The notes: generated from the letters alone by a model not told the origin. 64,000 bases of DNA from Raoultibacter phocaeensis (GCF_901411515.1 NZ_CABDUX010000001.1:992001-1056000), one strand, 5' to 3'. Shown: positions 46,718-56,212, counted from the first letter of the stretch. A program made the numbers and translations.

Positions 46718-49700
46718 ATGGAAGCATCGAAGGGGTTGCGTTCACCGCTTGCAGTATTGCTTGCGCTGACGCTGGCTCTCGGAGGATCGTTTTCGACGAT
46801 CCCCGCAGCGTATGCTGATCCGTCGGCTGACCCGCCGGAAGGATCGATTCAGCAAAACGCTACGGAAACCGATACGGGCGAAAACGCATCGGACGGCGAG
46901 ACGGGAGCTCCCGCATCAGAAGGAACTGAGGGGTCAAACAGCCAGCCCGAGGGCGGCGGCACGCAGGAGGACAGCTCGAACGGTTCCGCAAACGCGGGAG
47001 CCGAGGGCGAAGCTGCGCCGCTTGCTGCAACCGAAGAGCTTGAAGCCGATGAGGCGGACGGCATCGATCTCTTAGCAGTCGATCCCCTGGGCGACATCGC
47101 GGTTGATACGGTCGACGATCTGATCGACGCCGTAGAGAACGCGGGTGAAAACCGTACGATCACGCTCTCGGCTTCGCTTGCCGCCGATATGGCGGGCAAA
47201 AACGCCACGATCGCGCTCAACAACGCGAACGGATACGAGCTGGTGATCGACGGCGGCTCGCAGACGCTCGCGAGTGCTGGCGCCAACAGGTTCTTCTCGG
47301 CTGCCAATCCGAATGGCGGCAGCATCACGTTTAAGAACATGACGCTTAGCGGATCGGGTGCAGGAGTTACCGCGAGCGGTTCGGCTGCAGGTGTGGTCGT
47401 GCTTGACAACGTGACCATTACCGGCCACGCGGGTGCACAAGCTGTCGGCGTTGCGAGTGGCACGGTCGAAATCAAGAACAGCGCCATTACAAACGGCTCG
47501 CGTGCCATCGAAGGAACGTCGGGCAACGCGAAATCGATCATCGTAACCAATACGCTGCTCAAGGCGAATCGGGGTGACCGCGGTGCGGCACTGCTTCCTG
47601 GAGCGAACACGACGGTGACGCTTACGGGTTGCACGATCAACGACAACGTTGGCACGTCCGGTGGAGGCTACGCTGGCGGCGCCATCTCGGTTGACCAGAT
47701 GAGCAACGTGGTGCTGACGGTGAAGCAATGCTACTTCGAAGGTAATCAAGCTCCGATGGCCGGAACGTTCGGTGGATGCGGCGGCGCGATCGCGGTGTAT
47801 CACAGCGATCAATGCAAGCTGACGGTCGTCGACTCGTACTTCAAGGGCAACATGGCAACGGCAAACCAGACCGTGCGCAACGACGGCGGTGCCATTTCCG
47901 TCTTCATGAACGCAGCCGAACGTTCCGCCGAAGCTACCATAGACAACTGCGTGTTCGAGGGCAACATCGCCAACGACGACGGTGGCGCTCTTCTGATCGA
48001 GGGCGTGTCGAGCGGTTCTGCGTCCATCAATGTGAATGCGACGATCCGCAACTCGACGTTCGTCGAAAACGAAGGCAAGCAGCTTTCCACCGGTGTGGCT
48101 GGTGGCGCCGTACAGATTTACAGCAAGGCTCGTGTTGGCTTTGAGAACTGTACGTTTTACAACAACGTTGCAGGCAACGGTGCCGGTGGCGCCATCGGCT
48201 TGAGTGGCAGCCTTGCAGGCGGCTTTCTTCCCGTGCGGCCGACCGTGACGGTCGAGAACTGCCTGTTCGCGGAGAACACTGGCACGAAAGGCACCAACGT
48301 CAACAACGTAGCCGGTTGGGGCGGTTCGGGCAGCAGTGGCTTTACCAACAGCGGCGGTAACATCGGTTTCGATGCCGGAACCGCGCTTCCCACAGGATTC
48401 TCGGCGCAAACGGTGTTTGGAACCGCCGCGCCGACGTTGCAGGTAAACGGTTGCAGCACGCAGGTGGGTCTATCTTCTGACGGAATGGTTTTGCCGAGCT
48501 TGTACATCGCTCCCGTTCTCGATTCGACCGCAGGCCTGTATGCCGACGCGGCTGCTACGGCCAACGCGACTGCGCAGGACAAGCGCTACGTTTCCCGCCA
48601 TGTTACTAAGCCCGATTCGGGTGCGGTCGACATCGGTTGGATCAGGCTCCATCCCAACGGGGGAACCTGGGACAGCGCCGTCGTCGGTGATTACGACACG
48701 ACGCGTATGGTGTCGGCTTCTGACGGTGCAGGCAGCGAGTACACCTATATCGCATGCGATACGGGCAGCAACATCGCGCTTCCGGGCGATGCCATGTTCT
48801 CGGCTGTTCCCACCGACGCGACGCTGCTTGGATGGGGCTCAACTCCCACCACTCAGCCTGGCGACGCCGACTTCCATGCAATCGGCGACTCGGTGCTCGG
48901 ATGTGAAGGCGATACGTGCAGCGTGTACTATGCGGTGTGGGGTGCTCCCGAGCCTCCCGAGCCCGAGACTAGCCTGAACGTTGCGCGTCTGTACGGCGCG
49001 GACCGCTACGGCACCTCGCGCCAGGTTTCCACCTACGAGCGCGAAGCCGCGGACGAGGATATCGTCATCCTCGCATCGGGTAACGATTACCACTTCCCCG
49101 ATGCGCTGACAGCATCGTCGCTGTCGGGCTATCTGGACAACGCACCGATCGTGCTGACGGATTATTCCTATCTCAAGGAAGACGCTCGTGCGGCGATCGA
49201 AGACGAACTGCAAGCGAAGCACGTTATCATCATCGGTGACAAGTACGCAGTGTCCGATGAGGTTGCTGCTCAAGTTGCCGCGCTTTCGACGGTCGAGATC
49301 GTCGATCGCATCGGTGGTGTCGATCGTCAGGAAACGGCTGAATTCATCTTCGAGGAGATTCAAGGCAGCGCATCCAAAACGGCGATTATCGCGCGGTGCA
49401 ACGACTTCCCGGATTCGCTGACCATCTCGCCGTACGCCGCAGTAACCTTAAGCCCGATCTTCCTCACCGAGTTCGGCTTGGATACCCTGACCGATGAAAC
49501 AAAAGCAGCCCTTGCTGCCGGCGGGTTCGAGCGTATCCTCGTGCTCGGCGACGAGTATGCGGTATCTGCGAATGCCCAGGAAGAGGCGCGCGTGGCTGCT
49601 GGGCTGTCCGACAGCCAGGTTATCCGCATTGGCGGAGACCATCGCTACGAGACGGCAAGCATGATCGCGGAATGGACCACTTCGTCTGACCGCGAAGCGT

Positions 49701-49999
49701 CCGAGCAGCTCAATTGGGAGAAACCGGCGATTGCCCGCGGCGATCTCCATCCCGATTCGCTGACCGGTGGCGCTCTGCAGGGACGCGATCGTTCGGTCAT
49801 CCTGCTCACCCCGACCAACGAGGTTGGCCCCGAGGCGCATCCGCTTATTGCGGCGCAGGACGGTACCGTCACCGAGATCCGCTTCTTCGGCGACGAATAC
49901 GCTATTGCGCATCATGTCATCAAGGGCTTCGTGAACGCCCTCACGTACGACACGATTGTGTGGCGTCCCGATGACAGCGTGCAGATCGATCTGAGCTAA
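46718..49999 (+). CDS. Large secreted cell-surface protein: beta-helix domain plus three cell-wall-binding repeats (CWB2)
   Basis: 1093 residues from ATG 46718, 5 nt after AGGAGG; the longer frame has no ribosome site. A Sec signal peptide (residues 1-34, ending PAAYA) is followed by about 90 disordered, acidic residues. A right-handed parallel beta-helix region spans about 130-570, with repeated glycine-rich rungs such as NGGSITFKNMTLSGSGAGV and CTFYNNVAGNGAGGAIGLSG. The last third holds three CWB2-type repeats (RLYGADRYGTSRQVS, RIGGVDRQETAEFIF, RIGGDHRYETASMIA; each with the FPDALT/FPDSLT or HPDSLT motif), which anchor proteins to wall polymers. Likely role: adhesion or glycan binding. Confidence 0.88.
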   Translation: MEASKGLRSPLAVLLALTLALGGSFSTIPAAYADPSADPPEGSIQQNATETDTGENASDGETGAPASEGTEGSNSQPEGGGTQEDSSNGSANAGAEGEAAPLAATEELEADEADGIDLLAVDPLGDIAVDTVDDLIDAVENAGENRTITLSASLAADMAGKNATIALNNANGYELVIDGGSQTLASAGANRFFSAANPNGGSITFKNMTLSGSGAGVTASGSAAGVVVLDNVTITGHAGAQAVGVASGTVEIKNSAITNGSRAIEGTSGNAKSIIVTNTLLKANRGDRGAALLPGANTTVTLTGCTINDNVGTSGGGYAGGAISVDQMSNVVLTVKQCYFEGNQAPMAGTFGGCGGAIAVYHSDQCKLTVVDSYFKGNMATANQTVRNDGGAISVFMNAAERSAEATIDNCVFEGNIANDDGGALLIEGVSSGSASINVNATIRNSTFVENEGKQLSTGVAGGAVQIYSKARVGFENCTFYNNVAGNGAGGAIGLSGSLAGGFLPVRPTVTVENCLFAENTGTKGTNVNNVAGWGGSGSSGFTNSGGNIGFDAGTALPTGFSAQTVFGTAAPTLQVNGCSTQVGLSSDGMVLPSLYIAPVLDSTAGLYADAAATANATAQDKRYVSRHVTKPDSGAVDIGWIRLHPNGGTWDSAVVGDYDTTRMVSASDGAGSEYTYIACDTGSNIALPGDAMFSAVPTDATLLGWGSTPTTQPGDADFHAIGDSVLGCEGDTCSVYYAVWGAPEPPEPETSLNVARLYGADRYGTSRQVSTYEREAADEDIVILASGNDYHFPDALTASSLSGYLDNAPIVLTDYSYLKEDARAAIEDELQAKHVIIIGDKYAVSDEVAAQVAALSTVEIVDRIGGVDRQETAEFIFEEIQGSASKTAIIARCNDFPDSLTISPYAAVTLSPIFLTEFGLDTLTDETKAALAAGGFERILVLGDEYAVSANAQEEARVAAGLSDSQVIRIGGDHRYETASMIAEWTTSSDREASEQLNWEKPAIARGDLHPDSLTGGALQGRDRSVILLTPTNEVGPEAHPLIAAQDGTVTEIRFFGDEYAIAHHVIKGFVNALTYDTIVWRPDDSVQIDLS

Positions 50000-50032
50000 T
50001 CGTTCAGGCGGCACGCAGTACAGCACGAAACC

Positions 50033-50064
50033 AGGCGGGCGCTTCTTCGGAGGCGCCCGCCTTC
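50033..50064 (+). terminator. Stem-loop after the surface-protein gene
   Basis: AGGCGGGCGC (50033-50042) pairs with GCGCCCGCCT (50053-50062), loop TTCTTCGGAG. A short T content follows. Confidence 0.7.
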
Positions 50065-50180
50065 ATGTGCGCGGGAATACGGTGCATGCTCTGCGACCCG
50101 TATGTGTTGTGGTGGCTCTTGAGAGCTGGGAGGTGCATACTCTTCGGATTCGGAACCGCGCGTCGCGACCCTTCGCAGTG

Positions 50181-51119
50181 TTAGAGGTACACGAGCATCA
50201 TGGCGACGAGCGGGATGGTGATGAGCGACATGACGGTCGAGATGAACGTTCCCTTCGTCATGGTTTTGAGGTCGCCGCCGTATTGGAGGCACAAAAGCGT
50301 GCCGTTCGTGGCGACGGGCATGCCCGAGGTGATGACGATGGTGCCGAGAAGCATCGGGTCGCTCACGAACATGCGGAAGATGAAGAAGACGGCAACGGGC
50401 ACGACGGCGAGCCTGAACACCGAGGCGATGTAGGGCCGCGCGCTCGATACCATCTCGCGGATCGGCATCTTCGCAAGCGCCGAGCCGATGATGAGGAGCG
50501 CCGCCGGGGTGGTCATCTGCCCCACGACCTCGAGCGACTGCCCGATGATGCCCGATTCGGTGATGCGCATGAGCGCGAGCGCCATGGCTGCGAAGCAGGC
50601 GAGCAGGGTGGGGCTCACTATGTGCTTCGCGGCATCGGCGAGCCGCTCCTTCACGGTGCCTTCCCGCTCCGAGATCATGAACACGCCCACGGTGAATACA
50701 AGCACGTTGAACGGGATGTTGAAGATGGCGGCGTAGAGGATTGCCCCGTCGCCGAAGATGGAGGAGAGCACGGGGAATCCGATGAAGCCCACGTTGCCGA
50801 ACGCGATCATGAAGCTGTACGTTCCTCGCTTGTCTTTAGGGAAGCGCAGGACAAACGGTACGGCAAAAGCGATCGCCAAGATGATGGCGTAGCTTGCGCA
50901 GGAGAGCAGAAAAATCATGCCGACTGTGCCCGCATCGGGCAGGTTGTCGTTCATAAGGACCGACGAGATGATGAGGCAGGGCAGCGTTACGTTGAGCAAG
51001 AGCTTCGAAAACTGCGCGTCGAAACGATCGTTCATGATGCGCGTTTTGCGCGCAACGTACCCGAGCACGATGCCCACAAAGAGAATGACCATCTGCGATT
51101 CGATCGATTCGAAGCTCAC
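50181..51119 (-). CDS. Auxin efflux carrier (AEC) family transporter
   Basis: 312 residues from GTG 51119, 6 nt after GGAAAGG; a longer frame runs through the parS site and is not used. Ten helices in two halves: the first helix is VILFVGIVLGYVARK, and GFIGFPVLSSIFG is the family's conserved discontinuous helix. The second half has GTIVITSGMPVATNGTLL. AEC members in bacteria export or import organic acids such as malate or malonate; the substrate here is unknown. Monocistronic. Confidence 0.88.
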   Translation of the reverse strand: MSFESIESQMVILFVGIVLGYVARKTRIMNDRFDAQFSKLLLNVTLPCLIISSVLMNDNLPDAGTVGMIFLLSCASYAIILAIAFAVPFVLRFPKDKRGTYSFMIAFGNVGFIGFPVLSSIFGDGAILYAAIFNIPFNVLVFTVGVFMISEREGTVKERLADAAKHIVSPTLLACFAAMALALMRITESGIIGQSLEVVGQMTTPAALLIIGSALAKMPIREMVSSARPYIASVFRLAVVPVAVFFIFRMFVSDPMLLGTIVITSGMPVATNGTLLCLQYGGDLKTMTKGTFISTVMSLITIPLVAMMLVYL

Positions 51120-51147
51120 GGGGTGCCTTTCCTGCGCAAGCGACGGA

Positions 51148-51163
51148 TGTTTCACGTGAAACA
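51148..51163. other. parS-type chromosome partition site
   Basis: TGTTTCACGTGAAACA, an exact 16-bp match to the actinobacterial/Bacillus parS consensus bound by ParB. The flanks extend the perfect palindrome to 24 bp (51144-51167). Located between the AEC gene and the LytTR gene. parS sites cluster near the replication origin, so the window probably lies in the origin-proximal part of the chromosome. This is the only copy I found. Confidence 0.88.
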
Positions 51164-51385
51164 TCCGTTCGTGTTTTCATGCGGTGTCGACCGCAATGGT
51201 ACCGCTTCACCAGCGGAAAACCGCCAACGGTTTCCAAGCTGTCGGAAAAACCCGCGAGCGCGCCCGACGAAGCCTCCCGCTGCGGCGCCATGCTGTCCCT
51301 GCGGAGAACGCAGACGGCTGCCTTGCTCGCCAGCCCATCGTGCTAGACTTTTCCGATCGGACGCGAACATGAAGGTACCCGCACC

Positions 51386-52312
51386 ATGAAGGAATACGAA
51401 TCGATCGACGCGCTGCTTGCGGCAGGGGAGTCGACCAACATCCACATCGAATGCAGCATGGCTGTATCGGAGCAGGTGCGCGAGGCGGTGGAGAAACGCT
51501 ACGCGAACCGCCGATGCGCGTTTCTCATCTACGACGACAACGGTTTCGAGCGCGAAACGGTACGTTCATACCTTGTTTTGTTCGCGCGCATCGCGGGGCA
51601 CGGGCGCTCTTCTGCGGACGAGGCTATCGCCCACTTCGGGCTTTCCTCCCTCGCGAAGAAGCATCTGAAGGAGTGTACGCGCGCCGAGCGCAAGCTCGTC
51701 GACATCGCCCGCGTGAGCCTTGCCGATGCCGAGGCGTGCTTTCTCGAGCGCCCCCTTTCCGACCTCGGCGCAGAGGGTCGGCGCGCGGCGCTCGCGTGGA
51801 TGGCGCAGCGAACCGAGCAGGGGGCCGTGTTCGTCACGACCGCCGAGCCCTTGCGCGAAGCGCTGCTCATGCCCGGTGCTGCCTACTGGTACGAGGACGG
51901 CCGCTTCATCGCCGCAGACGTGGAAGACGATGCGGAAGAGGCCGAAGCGGGCGACGTGTTTCTAGGCGATGAAGTGCGCATCTGCAAGATTCCCGCCAAG
52001 ACCGAAGGCGCGACGCTTTTGCTCGATCCGAAGGACATCGACTTCGTGGAAAGCATGAACAAGGTGAACTACGTGTCGGTGCGCGGCAGCCTCTACCAAA
52101 CCTCGCTCACGATGGACGAGCTCGAAAGCGAGCTCGTGCGCTTCGGGTTCTTCCGCTGCCATCGCTCCTACATCGTGAACGTGCAGAAGGTGGCGAAGGT
52201 GGAACGCTACACCCGCAACAGCTTCAACCTCACGCTCAACGACGCCCCCGAATCGAGCATTCCTCTCGCGAAGGGGCGCGCCGACGAACTGCGCGCCCGG
52301 TTCGGCTGGTAG
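51386..52312 (+). CDS. LytTR-domain regulator with a degenerate ABC-ATPase-like N-terminus
   Basis: 308 residues. The C-terminal 100 are a LytTR DNA-binding domain (DIDFVESMNKVNYVSVRGSLYQTSLTMDELESEL, FFRCHRSYIVNVQKVAKVERY). The N-terminal 190 residues resemble the back half of an ABC ATPase: the signature region is LKECTRAERKLVDIARVSLADAEACFLERPLSDLGAEGRRA, where LSGGQ is lost and the Walker-B-like strand lacks its DE. There is no Walker A. ABC-LytTR fusions are a known group that control nearby ABC exporters; the exporter at 55355-56946 is a candidate target. A terminator follows. Confidence 0.85.
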   Translation: MKEYESIDALLAAGESTNIHIECSMAVSEQVREAVEKRYANRRCAFLIYDDNGFERETVRSYLVLFARIAGHGRSSADEAIAHFGLSSLAKKHLKECTRAERKLVDIARVSLADAEACFLERPLSDLGAEGRRAALAWMAQRTEQGAVFVTTAEPLREALLMPGAAYWYEDGRFIAADVEDDAEEAEAGDVFLGDEVRICKIPAKTEGATLLLDPKDIDFVESMNKVNYVSVRGSLYQTSLTMDELESELVRFGFFRCHRSYIVNVQKVAKVERYTRNSFNLTLNDAPESSIPLAKGRADELRARFGW

Positions 52313-52319
52313 GCGAAGG

Positions 52320-52352
52320 AAAGCCGCACCGACGATCTGCCGATGCGGCTTT
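52320..52352 (+). terminator. Stem-loop after the LytTR gene
   Basis: AAAGCCGCA (52320-52328) pairs with TGCGGCTTT (52344-52352). Confidence 0.7.
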
Positions 52353-52486
52353 GCGCAGCGCTCCTTGGTCGGCACCTCCGCAGCGCCTCCGCGCCCCGCG
52401 AGCCGGCGACCGGGCAGCACGCGGGGCGGGTCCCCGACGCGTCTCCTTGCAGCCGGGGTCCAACGACCCGCGTTCTGCGAGCCTCC

Positions 52487-54340
52487 TTATGCGGGCAGTT
52501 CGAGCTTCAGCCCCTCAAGCACGATGTCATCGGGATCGTCGAACGCCCCGCCCAACAGGAACAGGCTCGGGTCGTCGAGCGCCGCGTCGGGTACGATGGC
52601 GAGCCAGCGCACGGTCGCGCTCTCGCCGGGCTCGAGCGTGAAATCCCTGTACCTGCCGGGCGCGAGCCCGCTCCATCCTTCGCCGTTCACCAAAGCAAAC
52701 GAACGGAAGAGCGCCGTCGACACGTGGCCTTCATCGTCGGTGATGACGGCGTATTCGCCGTAGAAACCTCCGTCGCCGGTGAGCTCCGTGGCCGTATCGC
52801 CGGTGTTCTCGACGGTGCCTTCCATGACCACCCACGAGAAGCCTTCCGATTGTGCCGCTATGGTGCCGTTCTCGTCGATCGTGTACCCGTCGATCTGGCT
52901 CACGACGCGGTTGAAGTACTCCCAGCTTTGCATGTCCGTGCGCAGATCGCCGAGCGTCAAACCGTCGGGAAGCGCGGTGCTCCGCTCGAGCATCCGCACG
53001 TCGGATAGCGAAAACGAGGTTCCCGCATCGAGCGAGAACGGCATGCTCTCGGACGCGCTGCGGATGTTCTTCTCGTCGATGACCGCATCGTCTCCGAGCG
53101 GCCTCAAGACCGGCTGCCGCTCGAAGCCCAAAGGCTCGCTCACGACGTTCTCGAACTCGTTGGCGTTTTCGAGCGATCCGGGGAAGGGTTCATGGCTCGT
53201 GCTCTTGACCGTTCCGTAGAGGGGGTGCACGTAGTCGGCGTACTGCTCGAGACCCGCCGGGTCGACGATTTCGGGGGTGAGCTCGATTTGGTAGAAGCCG
53301 TTTTCGTCTTGGCCGAACGAGGCCTTCACGTCGGCGGCGTGCAGCTCGATGACCTGCGTGGTCGTGTGCCCGTCGGCGAACGTGGCGGTGATGGTGAGCG
53401 TGGCGCCGTCGAACAGGTCGATGATGACGTCGAAGGCGTTCATGCCCTCGGCGTCGCCGTAATCCTCGTTGGTCCAGAATCCGAAGCTGTACTCGTCATC
53501 GTCGGTAACCGGCACGTCGATGGTGGAACCGAGTTTCTTGGTGAGCGATACGAGCCACTGTTTGTCGGGATCGTCTTTCGCCAAGCTGTCGGGTGACCCT
53601 ATGATGCTCACCTCGTCGTATCCGCTGTAGTATTCGCCGAGTCCGCGCGCCGTGGGCTTCCATCCCGCCAGTTCGCTCAAGCGCTCGGGATCCTCGCCGG
53701 CGGTGACGGTCTCGGTTGTCTGCCGGTACAGCATGCCGGTGGACACCGAGGCTTGGATGCGCGTGATGTCCTCGCCTTCAACGCGGAACAAGCATCCGGT
53801 ATAGCAGCCTTCCGAGTGAAGGTAGTCTTCCTTCGATCCGGCGAGGGTCATATCGGCGTTGCGGCTGAAGATGATCTGGTTGTCGGTTCCCATCTCGAGG
53901 ATGGAATCGCGGTCGGCCGCATAGGCTTGCACGGCGAAATCGGGCGTCGCGTTTCCGGGCCCGAGCAAGCCGCCGCTTGATGAGAATGCTGCCAGCCCGA
54001 CCGCGAGCGCGGCGACGACGAGGCAGGCGGCCGCGGGAAGCGCGAACCTTCCAAGCGGAGAGCGCCGCTTCGATGGATTCGAACTCCCTGCGTGCACCGA
54101 CGGCCTCGGCGCGCCGGAGCCGTTTTTCCCGCTTGCTGTCGAACGCCGCGAACGAGTATCCGCCTGTGCGGCTGCCCGAGCGGCTGCCTTCGCAGCCCCG
54201 GCGCGCGCACCTCCGTCTGTCTCGGCGGCGCGTACGTGCGGTGCCGAGGCTGTTTCGGCTATCGTCCTCTTCTGGTCCTCGGTAAGCGCAATCCGTTCCT
54301 GGGATCGTTTGTATGCATCCCTGAACTCGTTTTCATTCAT
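52487..54340 (-). CDS. Putative membrane anti-sigma/sigma-regulator protein
   Basis: 617 residues from ATG 54340, 6 nt after GGGAGG. The cytosolic part (about 1-100) is charged and disordered with a basic patch before one membrane helix near 103-122 (ALPAAACLVVAALAVGLAAF). The remaining 490 residues are extracytoplasmic and beta-rich (LFDGATLTITATFADGHTTTQVIELHAADV). The start overlaps the sigma gene stop by 8 nt, the usual sigma/anti-sigma arrangement (DUF4179-like layout). No zinc-type HxxxCxxC motif is seen, so anti-sigma action is inferred from context. The long outer domain may sense a wall signal. Confidence 0.7.
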   Translation of the reverse strand: MNENEFRDAYKRSQERIALTEDQKRTIAETASAPHVRAAETDGGARAGAAKAAARAAAQADTRSRRSTASGKNGSGAPRPSVHAGSSNPSKRRSPLGRFALPAAACLVVAALAVGLAAFSSSGGLLGPGNATPDFAVQAYAADRDSILEMGTDNQIIFSRNADMTLAGSKEDYLHSEGCYTGCLFRVEGEDITRIQASVSTGMLYRQTTETVTAGEDPERLSELAGWKPTARGLGEYYSGYDEVSIIGSPDSLAKDDPDKQWLVSLTKKLGSTIDVPVTDDDEYSFGFWTNEDYGDAEGMNAFDVIIDLFDGATLTITATFADGHTTTQVIELHAADVKASFGQDENGFYQIELTPEIVDPAGLEQYADYVHPLYGTVKSTSHEPFPGSLENANEFENVVSEPLGFERQPVLRPLGDDAVIDEKNIRSASESMPFSLDAGTSFSLSDVRMLERSTALPDGLTLGDLRTDMQSWEYFNRVVSQIDGYTIDENGTIAAQSEGFSWVVMEGTVENTGDTATELTGDGGFYGEYAVITDDEGHVSTALFRSFALVNGEGWSGLAPGRYRDFTLEPGESATVRWLAIVPDAALDDPSLFLLGGAFDDPDDIVLEGLKLELPA

Positions 54341-54956
54341 CGGTGCCTCCCATCGTCAGCTTAAGCGCAGCCCGCGCACGGTGAAGATGCGAGCGCACCG
54401 TGGCGGGATTCTCTTCGGTTATCTGCGCGATCTCGTTGGTCGAATAGTCCTCGAAGTAGTACAGATGCACGGCAACGCGTTGCTTCTCGGGCAGCGCCGC
54501 AACCGCCGCATGCACCGACTCGGCAGTCGTCGCCTCTTCGGAGTCGCAAAACGCCACGTCCTCGCGATCGACCGCAGCGCCCTCGAAGGCCTGCGCGGTT
54601 TCTCCCTCCGACGCGCGGCGGCTCTTCCACGGACTGCGGTGCACGTCGGCGCAGCAGGTGAGCGTGACGCGCAGAAGCCACGCTTTCAGATGCTCGTCGT
54701 CTTTGATGGGCTTGGTGCTTTGGCACAGCTTCATGAACACGTTCTGCACGACGTCCTCGGCATCCGCGGCGTTGTTGCACCGGCACCGGGCAAGGCGCAG
54801 CACGGTATCGCCCCATTGTTCGACGGCGCGCTCGATGTCGATGCAGCATGCTTGCACGTATTCCCTTTCGTCTGTCCGCGCGCGAACCCGCGTGCTTTTG
54901 AGCTGAGCGACGGGTGGTGTCCACGACCCTGCGCGGACCACGTTCGTTTCATCCAT
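54333..54956 (-). CDS. ECF-type RNA polymerase sigma factor
   Basis: 207 residues from ATG 54956, 8 nt after AAAGGAG. Region 2 reads CNNAADAEDVVQNVFMKLCQSTKPIKDDEHLKAWLLRVTLTCCADVHRS. Region 4 reads LPEKQRVAVHLYYFEDYSTNEIAQITEENPATVRSHLHRARAALK. The N-terminus has about 45 extra residues before region 2, more than usual. It recognises its own promoter set, kept silent by the membrane protein encoded downstream with which it overlaps. Confidence 0.93.
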   Translation of the reverse strand: MDETNVVRAGSWTPPVAQLKSTRVRARTDEREYVQACCIDIERAVEQWGDTVLRLARCRCNNAADAEDVVQNVFMKLCQSTKPIKDDEHLKAWLLRVTLTCCADVHRSPWKSRRASEGETAQAFEGAAVDREDVAFCDSEEATTAESVHAAVAALPEKQRVAVHLYYFEDYSTNEIAQITEENPATVRSHLHRARAALKLTMGGTDE

Positions 54957-55045
54957 AGGCAGATCTCCTTTCGCTCATAATACGGAGAAGCGATCGCCCG
55001 CGTTGCGCTTTTCTTCGAAAAAATTCACGGCCCGTCATGGCCCGT

Positions 55046-55205
55046 GTGTTCGCCGCCCGCCAGAAGCCTGCCCGCGCTGCGCCGCGCCGCCTGCCTGCCG
55101 CCCGCCGTGTTCCTCCCGGTCCGCCTCCCGCCCGCCGTGCTCCTCCCGGTCCGCCGCCCGCCAGAAGCCCGCCCGCGGCGCCCGACCCCCGCCCGCCGTG
55201 CTCCT
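55046..55205. repeat. GC-rich tandem-like repeats in the gap before the ABC exporter
   Basis: GCCCGCCGTG recurs at 55100, 55130 and 55191, each followed by a YTCCTCCC run. CGCCCGCCAGAAGCC recurs at 55054 and 55155, about 101 bp apart. The stretch is almost wholly G+C on one strand (C-rich on plus). The open frames through it are composition artefacts. It is probably a minisatellite that expands by slippage. Confidence 0.65.
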
Positions 55206-55354
55206 CCCGTCGCGCCCCTCGCTCCTTTCGTCGCCGCCGCATCTCCCGTCAGGCGCGATGCATTGTTGCGCCCGCTCGCTCGTGAGATAGTCTTCCCGAG
55301 CCGAAACCAAACGGACCACCTCGTTCGAAAAGACAGAAAGACAAGGAGATACCC

Positions 55355-56212
55355 ATGACGCCCATGCTCACCCGGCTGCTCATGATGGACCGCGTGCGCC
55401 TCTCGTTCAAGCAGAAGCTCGTGCTGAACGACCTCACGTTCGAAATCAGGCGCGGCGAGACGTTCGGCTTCCTCGGACCCTCGGGTGCGGGAAAGACCAC
55501 GACCATCAAGCTGCTCACCCGCCAGCTCAGCAAAGATTCGGGAACGATCGAGCTGTTCAGCCGCCCCATCGAAAACGCCCACGACGCCGATTACGAGCGC
55601 ATCGGCATCCTCTCGGACACAAGCAGCCTCTACGAGCGCATGTCCATCGAGGACAACCTGAAGTTCTACGCGAGCATCCGCGGCATGTCCGATGCGAGCA
55701 TTCCCGGGCTGCTCGAGCGCGTCCGCCTGTACGACGATCGCAAGACGCTCATCAAGAAATGCTCGAAGGGCATGCGCCAGCGTGCGACGCTGCTTGCGGC
55801 GCTCATCCACGATCCGGAGCTCTTGTTCCTCGACGAGCCGACAAGCGGGCTCGATCCGGCGGCGCGCCTCGAGGTGCACCGCATGCTCAAAGATCTTCAC
55901 GACCGCGGCACGACCATCTTCCTCACCACGCACGATATGTCCGAAGCCGAGGCGCTGTGCGACCGCGTGGGCATTCTCGACAACGGGCACCTCGTTGCGT
56001 GCGATACTCCCATGGAGCTCAAGATGCGCTTCGCCGAGAATAGAATCATGATGGTGATGGACGATGCGGTGGCGATCGAGACTACCAAAGACGCCGCGGG
56101 AGCCGCTATCATTGCAGAGGCGCTCGAAAGCGGCAAGGTTTTGTCGATCCACTCGGAGGAGCCGAGCTTGAACGATGTGTTTCTCCGCCTGACCGGAAAG
56201 GAATTCGAATAA
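55355..56212 (+). CDS. ABC exporter ATPase subunit
   Basis: 285 residues from ATG 55355, 6 nt after AAGGAGA. Walker A is GPSGAGKTTT, the signature SKGMRQRATLLAAL replaces LSGGQ with SKGMRQ as in CcmA-type exporters, Walker B is LLFLDEPTSGLD, and the H-loop is TTHDM. The C-terminal 70 residues form the usual EPSLNDVFLRLTG tail. The permease follows with an ATG overlapping the stop. Substrate unknown; a lantibiotic-, drug- or lipid-type exporter is possible. Confidence 0.92.
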   Translation: MTPMLTRLLMMDRVRLSFKQKLVLNDLTFEIRRGETFGFLGPSGAGKTTTIKLLTRQLSKDSGTIELFSRPIENAHDADYERIGILSDTSSLYERMSIEDNLKFYASIRGMSDASIPGLLERVRLYDDRKTLIKKCSKGMRQRATLLAALIHDPELLFLDEPTSGLDPAARLEVHRMLKDLHDRGTTIFLTTHDMSEAEALCDRVGILDNGHLVACDTPMELKMRFAENRIMMVMDDAVAIETTKDAAGAAIIAEALESGKVLSIHSEEPSLNDVFLRLTGKEFE

